Notes: generated by a model from the letters alone, not told the origin. A DNA stretch of 64,000 nt from Lanius collurio (GCA_020086605.1 JACBWW010000008.1:15526714-15590713); one strand, 5' to 3'; positions 1 to 9,694 are shown, counted from the first letter of the stretch. Translations and numbers: made by a program.

Positions 1-730
1 CTTTTTGTTAATGTCATCTCAGCTCTTTGCATGTGATCCTCCTGCGGTCATCTGTTCTTGTTCTCAATGCACATGCTGACATTTTTGTCTTGTAGCACAT
101 ACATCCTATGAAAACCCCTCATTACTTCTTTATGGCTCATTCCTGCCTCTCCTCAGGTGAAACTTTTCCTGTCTTACCAGTGGGATAGGAGACAAATATT
201 GCCATACTTGCTGAATTTGACATCAAGTGGACCTCTTATCTTTAGAGGAGATATTAAGTCCAGGTTCCTCCCTGGTGGAGGTGCCCAGGTTCCTGGAGAG
301 GTGTTTTTTGTCCAGACCACTGTGGGCCATGGTATATGCACAAGACTGTCTCTGTGCCCAAGCAGGGGGACAAGGAGACATGGGGTCCCTCACTGCTTAA
401 TGTCCTGACTTACTCCTATCCCATTTTATAACTCTAAATGAAATTAACTGACTTTTGCAACCTATGTGATTGTTTACACTTTATAAAATCTCTTAGTGTT
501 ACAGAAAAGTATATATGGTCATATTTACTAAGCACGTGTATACATAGAATACAGAAATATGCACAGAAATATATCATATTTAATTATGACATATCCAGCT
601 GTTTCTAACAGCATTACATGTTGTCCCAAGGAAGAGATACAGCTTCACATACAATTCTCACTCTGCTGTAATCTGTCTCTGGTCACCATGGCAGGTAGCC
701 TCTCTTACTATTTTGCTAGGTGGAATTCCC
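1..730. other. Unannotated sequence
   Basis: No recognisable gene, RNA or mobile element. An 83-residue open frame at 157-408 has no domain, no good start context and no similarity I can recognise, so I treat it as chance. Confidence 0.5.
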
Positions 731-917
731 AGAATCATAGAATGACAGAATGGTTTGGTTTGGAAGGGACATTAAAGATCATCTAGGTCCTACCTCCTGC
801 CCTGTGACACCTTTCACTAGATCGGGTTATTCAGATCCCTATCCAGCCTGCCTTGAGCACTTCCAAGGATGGGGAGTCCATAACCTCTCTGGGCAACCAG
901 TTGCACTGCCTCACCAC
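731..917 (-). mobile_element. CR1 LINE, 3' portion (left part of an interrupted copy)
   Basis: Read on the minus strand this ends in the standard avian CR1 3' terminus (AGAATCATAGAATG on the plus strand at 731). It carries the usual order of landmarks: a GGTTTGGAAGGGAC-like block, a block resembling 'cactagat..ggtt', and 'ctctgggcaaccag..tgcctcaccac'. The element stops abruptly at 917, where an LTR begins, and resumes at 1681 with the next CR1 bases. The two parts are therefore one CR1 insertion. It is 5'-truncated and non-coding, as most avian CR1 copies are. Confidence 0.93.
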
Positions 918-1680
918 TGTTATAAATGAGTCAAAATTCATAATAAATTAAATGGTATCAAGGTTGATTTTAAGTATAAGGGATATTAGACTGTACATGT
1001 ACAAAGATGTTATGTTTGGAATGTGCCTTGGCATGTTCCCTGGTAGCCCGGCCAAAGTCACGGGTTACCCTTCTCAGTGATAACATTTGCATCTGAAGCA
1101 CAGGCAGAACTTCGCACCTCCACCAGAGAGGTCTCAAGTACCCATCATCATTGGGAAGCCAGATATCCATCTGGCGCATCAACCTACTCCAAATCCACTC
1201 TGCCCTTGGAAAATCCTTTTTCCATCTGAAAGGAGCAACAGATATGATCATCTAAGTTTCTGTTCCTCTGGACCATGCTGATGAACGGACCTCTTACCTA
1301 AGACTCTTCATTTTAATTACACAAGAGAGTTCCTGGAAAACATCAACACCTTAACGGACCCCTGATCTCTGGACCAGAGGACCATAGAAGACAAGATGAA
1401 TATGAAAAAGACAAAGGATTTTTTAGCCAGAGGCAAGAAAAACAGTATAAAAACCGGACTCAGAAACCTCGAAGGTGTGCACTACCTACCCGAACTGCTG
1501 GTGTTCAGGGCTGTGTATGTGTCACCCAGGGTCAAGAACCTAGGCTTGGCCCTGCTGTTTTATAGTGGCTATTCAAAATTGTCAATTTGATCATAAAATA
1601 AATTCTGTTTGTTTTTTATATTAATAATTTGGCTCGCGCAATTTATTAATTCAATTTAATTGGCAGTTTCATTCATAACA
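918..1680 (+). mobile_element. Solo LTR inserted into CR1 (ERV, plus orientation)
   Basis: The segment starts TGTTAT and ends ATAACA, matching inverted LTR termini. It lies exactly between two halves of a CR1 and is flanked by CCAC on both sides (914-917 and 1681-1684). The duplication could be read as 5 bp, ACCAC, if the last base of the LTR is shared. A TATA-like box (TATAAAAA, 1446-1453) and a poly(A) signal (AATAAA, 1597-1602) occur in the right order for a plus-strand promoter and terminator. No internal retroviral sequence is attached, so this is a solo LTR of about 763 bp. A 4-5 bp duplication fits a class I or class III (ERVL) family better than class II. Small ORFs inside it are not genes. 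Confidence 0.82.
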
Positions 1681-1830
1681 CCACTCTTAAAGGGAAGAAT
1701 TTCTTTCTAATACACAATCTAAACCTGCCCTCCTTCAGCTTAAGGCCATTCACTCCATGACCTTGTGAAAAGTCCCTCTCGAGCTTTCTTGTGGACCCCC
1801 TTTAGGTACTGCAGGTCTAAGGAACTAAGG
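1681..1830 (-). mobile_element. CR1 LINE, upstream portion of the same interrupted copy
   Basis: Continues the CR1 of 731-917. After the duplicated CCAC the sequence reads through CR1 landmarks such as 'gaatttctttctaatac', 'cctgccctccttcagc' and 'tccctctcgagctttcttgtgg'. Similarity fades near 1830, taken as the 5' truncation point. Confidence 0.88.
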
Positions 1831-2031
1831 TATTAACAATCTAGAAAATAATGAAAAGCAGAAATAACAAAAAATCAATCAAGACAGAGTAAAACCTATG
1901 CCATTTCCCAGTGCTTACAAAGTCTCTTCAATCAGCTACAAGGGAGAAACTTTCTCTTGCTTGGCATGGTTTAAGGATGGCCCCCAAAAAGGACTAATGT
2001 CCCTAATGTCTGGAAACCTATGTGTAATATT

Positions 2032-2037
2032 GAGCAT
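2032..2037. repeat. Target-site duplication, left copy (GAGCAT)
   Basis: GAGCAT directly abuts the LTR terminus TGTTGT at 2038. It is repeated exactly at 4619-4624 next to the opposite LTR terminus. Six bases is the usual duplication size for class II (beta/alpha-like) retroviruses. Confidence 0.9.
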
Positions 2038-2176
2038 TGTTGTAATGAGGAATCCTTACAACAATATATAAGACAGTGATGAATGTTGGAAGGAAAGATG
2101 AGCATGCTTCAGATGGAAACTGAGTCAGGAGAGGGTTTTTTCCTTTCTGTACCTCTTGGAATCTTAGAAAATGACA
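2038..2176 (-). mobile_element. 3' LTR remnant of the ERV (shortened)
   Basis: The first roughly 62 bases (plus-strand coordinates) match the 5' LTR at 4333 closely, including TGTTGTAATG, CCTTACAACA and GGAAGGAAAGATGA. After about 2100 the two LTRs no longer align. A plausible outer limit is the dinucleotide CA at 2175-2176, just before a pyrimidine run that would be the polypurine tract on the minus strand. Most of the U3 region is missing or replaced relative to the 286-bp 5' LTR. Confidence 0.7.
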
Positions 2177-2181
2177 GTTAA

Positions 2182-2211
2182 TTTCTTCCCTCCCTCCTTT
2201 TCATCCCCCCC
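2182..2211 (-). promoter_or_regulatory. Polypurine tract (plus-strand DNA primer site)
   Basis: The plus strand is an almost pure pyrimidine run. On the minus strand it reads as an A/G tract containing GGAGGGAGGGAAG immediately upstream of the 3' LTR remnant, which is where a retroviral polypurine tract belongs. Confidence 0.6.
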
Positions 2212-2266
2212 ATCAGCATTGCAAAGGGATTCATGGTGAATGGAAAGCCTGGTTTTGTGAGCAGAA

Positions 2267-2639
2267 TCAGAAAGGGAAATTTGGGCTGGGCATATATGGG
2301 GGATAAAGGGGCATGGGATAAAAGGGGAAGGTGGGATAAGAGAAAGGATAGGGATTATGGGGATATTGTACAGCATAGTTACTGCCTTTGAGAGGGACGC
2401 CCCCAGGGCCTGTAACACATGCTGCCTGTGGGCCCTTCCTTCCTTGCACAATCTTAAATTCTGCTCTTTCTCCTTCTTCTAAGCTTGGAACATTACTTTT
2501 GGTGTTATTTTTCACAATAGCAGACAAAAATATTTTCTCCTGTATCACTTTGCAATAAGAAACTGTAATTTTTCTTTACATTATACCATTTTACAGTTCC
2601 AAAAACCCTAGCTGTGATAATTTTTTTCTTTTTCCACAT
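2267..2639 (-). pseudogene. Cold-shock domain of Y-box protein type, one frameshift
   Basis: Starting at an ATG at 2639, the minus strand encodes a lysine cluster followed by ARVFGTVKWYNV and NYSFLLQSDTGENIFV. This aligns with the first three strands of vertebrate Y-box (YBX1/YBX3-type) cold-shock domains. The RNP1 aromatic positions (W, Y, F) are kept, while the usual glycines are N and S. The frame breaks near 2522, in the RNP2 region. It continues one frame over as VKNNTKSNVPSLEEGERAEF and then VTGPGGVPLKGSNYA, the second half of the same domain. After the domain comes a short Pro/Tyr/Phe-rich tail (several P-Y-P and Y-P-P motifs) ending at a TGA at 2269-2267. Cold-shock domains bind single-stranded RNA and DNA. 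LIN28-type domains fit less well because the KNN segment and the GPGGVP..GS.YA end are Y-box hallmarks. It is not a full YBX copy: the basic/acidic repeat tail of YBX proteins is absent. Confidence 0.85.
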
Positions 2640-4207
2640 TGCCTTGTTCTTGCTTTCACTTTCAGTTTTCCTTGCTCTTGCGCTGGAGCTGCCGCAGCTG
2701 GGACCCCCGGGGCCAGGGCCACCAGCGCGTTCCTGTCGCGGGGTTTCGACTCCTCAGGACCGTGTGTGGGGCCAAGAGGGTCTGGTCTGGCCATGCTGGT
2801 GCACTCCGCCACCGCCAGCTGCTCCGCGTTCGGCCACCTCTGCACCGCCGTTTGGCGCTGTGCTCGCTTCTCCTCTGGAGCTCCGTGTGACTGCTCCATG
2901 CTTTCCGGGCGTTCCCGTGGCTGCACGGCCATGCCCTGTGAGGCGTTCGTGTGTGCGTGGCTTTGTACCGCCGGTGCCGCCGCTGCTGCTGCTGCTGTCG
3001 GCTGTGTGGCCATCGGCTAGTGTGGTTCCCTTCTCGCCCCCACGCCCCTCTGGCTCTGCTCGGTGTGTGTTGCTGTGGTTGCCATAGCGACTGCCGCTAT
3101 CACCACTGCCTTTCTCAGCGCTGGCCTCAGGCTCAGACCGTCGCTCACCACGTGGCGCGGGGTGGCCATCGCCAGGATGCGCCTCTGCACCACCGCCTTT
3201 GCCACTGCCCTCACCACTTGCTCTGCTGCTTGCTCCTCTGCTCTCGCTGCTCGCTTTTTGTGTTTTTCAGCAGCTATTTCTACTAGCTGTCCTTCTTTAT
3301 TCACTGTAAGAATACCCCGGAGACCTCTAGGAATGCACTCTTGCATCCAGCGTCTTCATTGTCCCTCTCTCGCCCGCTGTCGCTCAGGAGCGCACTCCGA
3401 TACAGGGATGGGGGCTGCTCTACAGCTTGTGCTTTTAGGGGGGCTGGGCACCTGTCGCTTTCTCCTTAGCTGGTTCCATGTCGTGACCTTCCTGAAAGCG
3501 TCTCCAGGACCAAGCCGCCCGGTGCAGCCAGCACACTTGCACACAGCCCAGACAGCTGGCTAAAACAGTCCAATGGTTAAATGAGCAGCAAGAGGCTTTG
3601 CATAGGGTTCACAGGAGAGATTTAATGTGTCCTCACCCCTGCAAGGGTTCAGGGAAGTCTCTGGGGGAGAACAATGAGGGCTCCAGGCTAAGGGAACTGA
3701 TGAAGCAACTCCCAGGGTGTATCAAGTAACAAGGGTTGTAGCCACCAATGGAGCCAACCAGGGGAGCAGAACTGGGGAATATTGGCATAACAGAACAGAG
3801 CATTCTGGGGAAGCTTTCTCAGCAGGCCCACTGGCCTCTACAGGTGCCTCCACTGCAGGCACCTCAGCCACAGGCACCTCTGTGTTACTGGGACCGAGTA
3901 TGTGCTTCATGAGAGCATCTTCAATTGCAAAAGATGCTAATATCAATTCTACTACCATTCCACTTCTTGACTGAATCATTATCAACTCATTGATTTCTTT
4001 CCAAAAATTGTCCCCTCTAGTCACAGAAAAACCAACATCAAAAATTAAGTCTCAACTGACATAAAAGAAATTCTTGAAAAGTCAGTTAAAAAAGTGTTCT
4101 AAATATCCTGGGTCCAGTTTTACATTTTGTTGTGCTAGTATTTCTTTCACTTCCAAGTACATTTTTCTCTGTGGCTCAGATAGCCACAACTCCTCTGATT
4201 TCTCCAT
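2591..4207 (-). pseudogene. Degraded gag-like frame: matrix-like start plus Ala/Arg-rich linker
   Basis: One minus-strand frame (first base of codons at positions giving remainder 1 on division by 3) stays largely open from an ATG at 4207 to 2591, about 539 codons, broken by only a handful of stops. The first about 100 codons (for example MEKSEELWLSEP, LDPGYLEHFF and RGDNFWKEINELI) have the length and helical, Trp-containing pattern of a betaretrovirus-type matrix domain. Two stops interrupt it near codons 42 and 53. Next come Val/Glu/Pro repeats (VPVAEVPAVEAPVEA), a Cys/Arg-rich piece, a coiled, charged Ala/Arg/Glu piece (about 3290-3190) and a poly-Ala segment near 2985. I see no capsid major-homology region and no zinc knuckle. 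The frame runs into the cold-shock domain, which lies in the neighbouring frame, so a frameshift or a separate start joins or separates them. The retroviral assignment of the first domain is by pattern only. Confidence 0.65.
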
Positions 4208-4254
4208 CTGGTCAGAAAGTACAGCCAAAACCAAGACAATAAGAAAGTTCAGTT

Positions 4255-4260
4255 ACTCAC
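4255..4260 (-). promoter_or_regulatory. Splice-donor-like site in the ERV leader
   Basis: The minus strand reads TTGTGAGTAAC, a strong GTGAGT donor match, between the primer-binding site and the gag-like ATG. Retroviruses commonly keep a major donor here. A pyrimidine-rich run ending in CAG just before the ATG (4208) looks like an acceptor. The enclosed 53 nt is shorter than normal vertebrate introns. Confidence 0.35.
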
Positions 4261-4312
4261 AATTCACATCGTTGTACTCTGGACCTTTAGAAATTGTTTT
4301 CAGGGGTCGAAT

Positions 4313-4330
4313 GTCCGCATATCTCCACCA
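4313..4330 (-). promoter_or_regulatory. Primer-binding site
   Basis: Two bases inside the 5' LTR the minus strand reads TGGTGGAGATATGCGGAC. Its complement ends in CCA, as a tRNA 3' end must. I could not match the 18 bases to a vertebrate tRNA from memory, so the primer tRNA is unassigned and the site may have decayed. Confidence 0.7.
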
Positions 4331-4332
4331 TT

Positions 4333-4618
4333 TGTTGTAATGGGGATTCCTTACAACATGTATAAGACAGTGATGAACTTGGAAGGAAAGATGAAGCAAA
4401 ATTTCTTGTAGATGTTCAGAGATGATTTATTCCTCCAGCTGCATGACTGGAGTTCCCAGGCAGCCCCTTGTTATGGGACCCTGCTCTCTTCCCAGGCCCA
4501 GGCACACAAACCAAGCAATCAGGAACAGGTATGGGGCACATGTGACATGGGAGCAGGGACAGACCCGTACACTGCAGGATCCCTCCCCCTGGGATTTCAG
4601 GGGAGAGGCACCTCCACA
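4333..4618 (-). mobile_element. 5' LTR of the cold-shock-domain ERV
   Basis: A 286-bp LTR. On the minus strand it begins TGTGGAGGTGCC and ends TTACAACA. Its plus-strand left edge TGTTGTAATGGGG is shared with the 3' remnant at 2038 and the solo LTR at 56623. An AATAAA poly(A) signal is present on the minus strand (plus-strand TTTATT at 4426-4431), about 95 bases from the inner edge. No canonical TATA box is evident. The GAGCAT duplication follows at 4619. Confidence 0.88.
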
Positions 4619-4624
4619 GAGCAT
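4619..4624. repeat. Target-site duplication, right copy (GAGCAT)
   Basis: Exact copy of 2032-2037, directly adjoining the outer CA terminus of the 5' LTR. Confidence 0.9.
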
Positions 4625-7600
4625 GACATTATTAGCTGTTCAAATGCCGAAGAACTATTTGGGAAGGGGGGGGGTGTTTCAAATGATAATGTGATTTTTA
4701 TTACTGTAGATCAAATTATATCAAAAAAAGTTTGACCTACATGTATAATCTTATAAAAGCTGCCTTTATATAGCTTCTTCCATGGTTGGTGATTACCAAA
4801 TTACCTAACAAAAACCTCCTTACCGAGATGGAGAGACATTTTTATACTCACATGTAAGGCAATCAACCTGTGGAAACTAATAAGTAAAAAAAATCAAGTA
4901 AAATTTTAAATTCACTAGGTCTGCTATGTCTATAGTGCCTCAAGGTGGAGAAGAAGTAATTTCAGACTTTTAAGCCTGTTTGGACTCCATCTGCTGTGAG
5001 TGGAGAGAGAACTTCTATTAAGAAAAATCAGTGAATATATAAGAAAAAGAGTTGAGTGTTTCCACTCAATTTTGCCCCTTCAGTCTCGTGTAATTGATTG
5101 AAGAGGCTTTGCCGTATGGCTTCCTACAATTACCTATCAGTTGCTTGAACTGCTTCTTGGAACATTGTCCCGAATAAATGAACCTCTAGATTAAATCACT
5201 GTGATGGACATATTAGCACGTATTTGTAGGAACAATTACAAATATCCTCATAAGCTTTATGTCTCCCCTTATGGGAATTCCTTAATTTCAAGGTTTCATT
5301 CCATTAGCACTCCATCAGAAATGTGAATCTATGTAACTGCCCCTCCCCTACAGTAAAAAAACCTGATGATTTCATATAAAATCTGGTAGCCAATTATTTT
5401 TTCTGTGAAACCCTCAAAACATACCACCAATTTCAGTTACACTGATGTAGGTAATGCTGGTAACCTCCTTTAAGGCATTTCTCTCCTTATTGTAAATTAG
5501 ATAACCTCTATGTACCAGAAGTGCCAAATTCATATGCAAGAGCTGATGTATGTGATACTTACAGGAATATATAAGGTAGATAAAGGGATGAGTACAGAAT
5601 GTGGTCAAGGAACTAATGACTGCAAAGAACAAAAAAATCCTTAGAGAATTTTTCTGGCCTCCATACTGTGAAGGACAGAAGGGTTAAATAGCCCCAAGCA
5701 CTCTCTCTACCAAGAAGGAAGAAAGACCTTCTCAGCCTGTTTTTTTTTTAATACTTTAGCATATTGAGTGGCAAAGTATTAAAATATCACCCACTGGTCA
5801 ATAATTTATTATATTGGTTAATGACCCAACTGATAAACCTGCTGTGGCAGAATCCATATCCTGAGTGTTAAAGCTCTGAAATTAAAAGAAAGCAAGACCA
5901 CTGAATTCTGGTTGCATCAGAAGTCAAGGTGGCCCAAGTTCCTACCTGATGAAAAGTGTATAAAAGTGAAAAGACTATTAGAGTCTAATCCTATTATTTT
6001 ATATTTAATTCAAAAGGTCTTACAAGTAAAGTGCTCATCTATTCCAATATGTAGAGTCTCAGCCTACCTGGTGAAAAAAAATTCTTGCAACAAAGCAGGG
6101 GAAAAAAAAAACCATGAAAAAAGGAACTCTCACTGCTCCCAAGTCCCATCTTCAGACACAAACATGTTTACCTTTGCTCAGCCTAGCAACAGACATAATC
6201 AGACCTACCACCAGAGCAAGTGCTTTTGCCAGAGTGAGCTCCTATATGATGGATGTCAAAGTATCAGCTGCCACTAAATGTATGCAACACGTGGCTGTTA
6301 GCAAAGTGTTCTCTGTCACAGCCATATTACAGCTTGGCATGGAAGGAAAATACTTTAAGTTTCATGTCACAGATCTCAGGAGACAAAAAAATGATAGAGT
6401 TCTGAAAGGCAAAGCTAAGCTGTCTGGACTTTTTTCCTTTCTATAGGCAGAGAACTTCCATGACCCCCTTCCTCCCCCAAATCACTTACTTACTCAAACT
6501 CAATCTGCCCCAAGAATTAATTTGGACAGTGAAAGGAGAACAGATTGTTATGCCTTTGGGTTAAGAACCTCCTGATATGTCAGAGATATTTAAGACAAGC
6601 TGTCAGTGGTATTTTCAATCTTTTTATTTTATCCTCCTCTTTCCTGAGCTTATTCAGGGCTTTGGAAATGTGGTTTTACAGGTCCACAGCAAATTCCTAG
6701 CACTTCACCTTTCCAGTTGCTGTGGACCTGTGGAACTGCATTAAAACATGACAGCAAAAGAAGGCTTGCATTTCAAAAGCATGAACTTAGTGGTATATTG
6801 CGATTTCTTCTTTAACTTGCTTAATTATTTGCAGTATTTCCAAGGCCTTGGATTTCAGGAGTGTGTCATGTCCCATGTTACACTGATAAGGAATCCAAGC
6901 ACGCACCATCCTCACATCCTGTGACATGCACTACACATTGCACCAGGTGATACTGGTAATTATGGCTGCAGTCTCTGAATCCTCAGGCTCGCTGATATTT
7001 GAAATGCAAAGTGTGCTCATTGCCTCTGCACAGCCTCAATAAACCAAGCCTCTGAGGATAAATGACTCCAGGGCAGAGCAGAGACCCTTTGAATGAAAGA
7101 CAATTCAAATTCAAAGAGGCACAAAAAAAAAAAAAGAAAAATAGAGAATTATGGGCCACTGAAAAGGAGGCAGAGAAACACAATACATGAGTCTTGAATA
7201 AAAATGAAAACCTAATCACTCTACTGAGGCTGTGGATAGAACATTTCATCCCCTTTTTTTGTATTCTGTTCAGTCAGGCAAGCATAAAAAAGACCTTTCT
7301 TGTATTCATGCTTTCAGAAATCTGTTTCAAGCAGATGTTTATTTTATCTGCTTGATCTCAGCTGGCCTTCAGCACAGATGATACCAGATGTTTTGTATTT
7401 AAGGACTGCACTCTGAAAAGTCAAGCCTGGGCAGTATGGCAGGTGTCCGTGTATGAGCAGTTCACCTTCTTCATCCCTGGGATATTTCAGTGCTATGTGA
7501 CTTCAGCTGAGGCTGCCAGTAAGCAGGAAAGCTGTCTGGTTCCTTGGCTGCTATTTGACATGGGCTGTTTGCCCAAGACCTCTGGGTATGGTTTGAAATG

Positions 7601-8420
7601 TCCTGAGATGGTCCCAGGCTCCTGACCCGCAGCATCAGAACTACGCTCTGACAACTTTTTTTGTGTGGACTTCCAGCCTTGGCACTACAGAAACCTCTGA
7701 GCCATCCCTTGTTCCTACTAAGTGAGGTATACTTAACAATGAACAGGAGTTAACACCGAGACCATTCCCCTCCTTTCAACCTCAGAGTGTAGGCAATTTT
7801 CCTACTCTCCAGAGTTCGAACCCAAAGAAATATGCCTGCTGAAAGCAAAAGGGTATTTACCTATTTAGTTTACCTAGTACCATGTGTGAGACCATCTGAA
7901 ACAGATCATATTGAGAGATTTCAATTCAGCTCAGTATCTTCTCTGTGACAGTGGCCAAAAGCAGGTACCCATGGAAAGTGGTAGGTAAGGATACACCCAC
8001 AGGATACTTTAGCCAGCTAATGTCACAACATCCAGTACCACAGGGATGAAGGCCACAATGAGCTGGGAGTGATTCCTGTGTACTGGGTAGTCCCAGGTGC
8101 ATTTATCTGTCACTAATATATTCAGTTTTCAGACATGAACTCGTGCATCTGTGATATCCTGTGGCACAGAGTTCATGGCTGAGCTGTACAGCACTTGAGC
8201 AGATTAACAGTGAGCGGGTGAAATTTCACATGTTAACAAAGGTGTGTATCAAAGGAAGCTCTTGAAAAAGAGATGAATGTACACTGAAAGGTAAGTGGCA
8301 CAAAGGAAAAAAAAAGGAGAAAATTAAGTATTGCCCTTAATATAGTGTTAATCTCTCACTTACCTTTGGTCCTAACTGAGAGGTATTGGAAATCTAGAAA
8401 GGCAACATTTGCATCTTGTT

Positions 8421-8449
8421 TGATGATGATGATGATTATGATGATGATG
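8421..8449. repeat. (GAT)n microsatellite
   Basis: About nine near-perfect GAT units with one interruption (GATTAT). It explains the Met/Ile run of the open frame that crosses it. Confidence 0.9.
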
Positions 8450-9694
8450 GTTACTACTACAAATAGCTGCTTGGATCAGATCAAAACCCTGGGAATAACC
8501 ATACTAGACATCCCAGCTGGTAAAACTTATTTAGTCATCTGGCATCTTGTTTATTTTCTTGAAGAAAAGGTAGTCATTTTGTTAGGATCATTTAAGTTTA
8601 GGATTACAACATATGGGGAAAAAAAAGAGGAAAGACACTCAAAGGGAGAAAAATCATTGAAAATGAGAATGGGCTACTCAAAGAAAATAATGCAAATTCC
8701 TAAATGCATAAGGATATTGATGAAACCTGAAAGTTATGACAGTGGGGCTCTATTTTTTATACTTAGAAAGACTTCGGCTACATCTTACTGTAACTATGTG
8801 CCTAGAGACTTGTAGAAGTCCAAAAAAGCAACAAATTCCAGCAGTTGGAAAGGTGGAATGAAAGACATGCTTTACTGACTTTTAATAACTGAGTAGAAGA
8901 AGAGTGGTAGAGAGACATCTGCCACTCATAATCCACTTACCAGCCAGGATTTTGGCTTTGAGGAGATTTCTTAGTCTGGACAGACAGAGGAAGGAAAGTG
9001 AAGACGAATTAAAAGATGTCTGTTCATTCAATCGCTTTGTTATGAATCTAAAGGATTTGACTGAAAGAACTTGTCTAGTCCTAGATTTTTCCAGTATAAG
9101 CATCTTGATTTCTTTGTGGAAAATGTTAGAGCACAGTTCACAGAGCAGTCAAATTTCCTTGCACACATCATTTGAGATTGTAAAGTTGTTTTCAAAACAT
9201 TCATATCCCTCTGGAGTTTTCCAGCCTCGACCCACATCTTCATATAATGTGTTATTATTGCTGCTATATCTGAGAGCCCATAGGCAAAACCAAACACAGA
9301 CTAATATGTCCAGAGCCAGTTTTCCTGCTTACAAAGAAGGAGCATATATACATACAGACAGATGCATAAACAAGGAGCAAAAATAACTCTGAAAACAAAT
9401 CACTACTGTCCCTAAGAGACTGTTGGCTCTTCAACAAGATCTTTTCACTATATTCCAGCATTTAATTACATTACTATGGATGACAGGAAGTCATCCTCCT
9501 TCATCCATGTGGGGATATAGAGACTACTGAAGGGTAGGCTAAAGAGCTGAGTGTATTATAGCATTAAAACTGTTTTGTGCCCCATTAATGAACCCAGTTT
9601 TAAGAGAATAAAAAGAAACACCTTTGATTATAGACAGAAAAAAAATGTGTCAATATTGAAAGATATCCAGCACTATGAGGAGCTTACAAAATTT

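Larger units (their letters stand above)
2038..4618 (-). mobile_element. Small class II-type ERV carrying a cold-shock domain
   Basis: A complete proviral unit of 2,581 bp on the minus strand, bounded by a perfect 6-bp duplication (GAGCAT). In element orientation it contains a 5' LTR (4618-4333), a primer-binding site (4330-4313), a degraded gag-like frame beginning at 4207, a GC-rich Ala/Arg-rich stretch, and a Y-box-type cold-shock domain (2639-2270). A polypurine tract (about 2211-2182) and a shortened 3' LTR (2176-2038) complete it. I see no protease, reverse transcriptase, integrase or envelope. It must have been mobilised in trans, or else lost its pol region before or after insertion. 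The whole unit is within one pair of duplications, so the cold-shock segment travelled with the element or was inserted later without leaving its own duplication. Frame breaks show that this copy is not functional as it stands. Confidence 0.85.

Noticed and set aside
2267..2639. Reading the cold-shock block as an ordinary processed YBX pseudogene that landed in the ERV
   Set aside because: There is no A-tail after the stop and no separate duplication. The polypurine tract follows within about 55 bases, and the C-terminal tail is not YBX-like. It is still the main alternative and is kept as a refutation test.
2614..3563. Long plus-strand open frames (157 and 166 codons)
   Set aside because: They are the antisense of the decayed gag-like/linker frame in GC-rich sequence, with low-complexity Cys/Pro/Ser/Ala composition and no domain.
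4741..5260. Possible old plus-strand LTR (TATATAAG near 5034, AATAAA near 5173)
   Set aside because: There are no paired termini, no duplication and no second copy. TATA-like and AATAAA strings are frequent in AT-rich sequence.
7770..7835. tRNA-like B box (AGTTCGAACCC) near 7815
   Set aside because: The T-arm stem does not pair, no A box is present at the right distance and no cloverleaf can be drawn.
8345..9386. Two 156-160 codon plus-strand open frames and an antisense 85-codon frame
   Set aside because: They overlap on both strands, contain a GAT-repeat Met run, and show no domain or splice context. They are expected by chance in AT-rich DNA with few stops.
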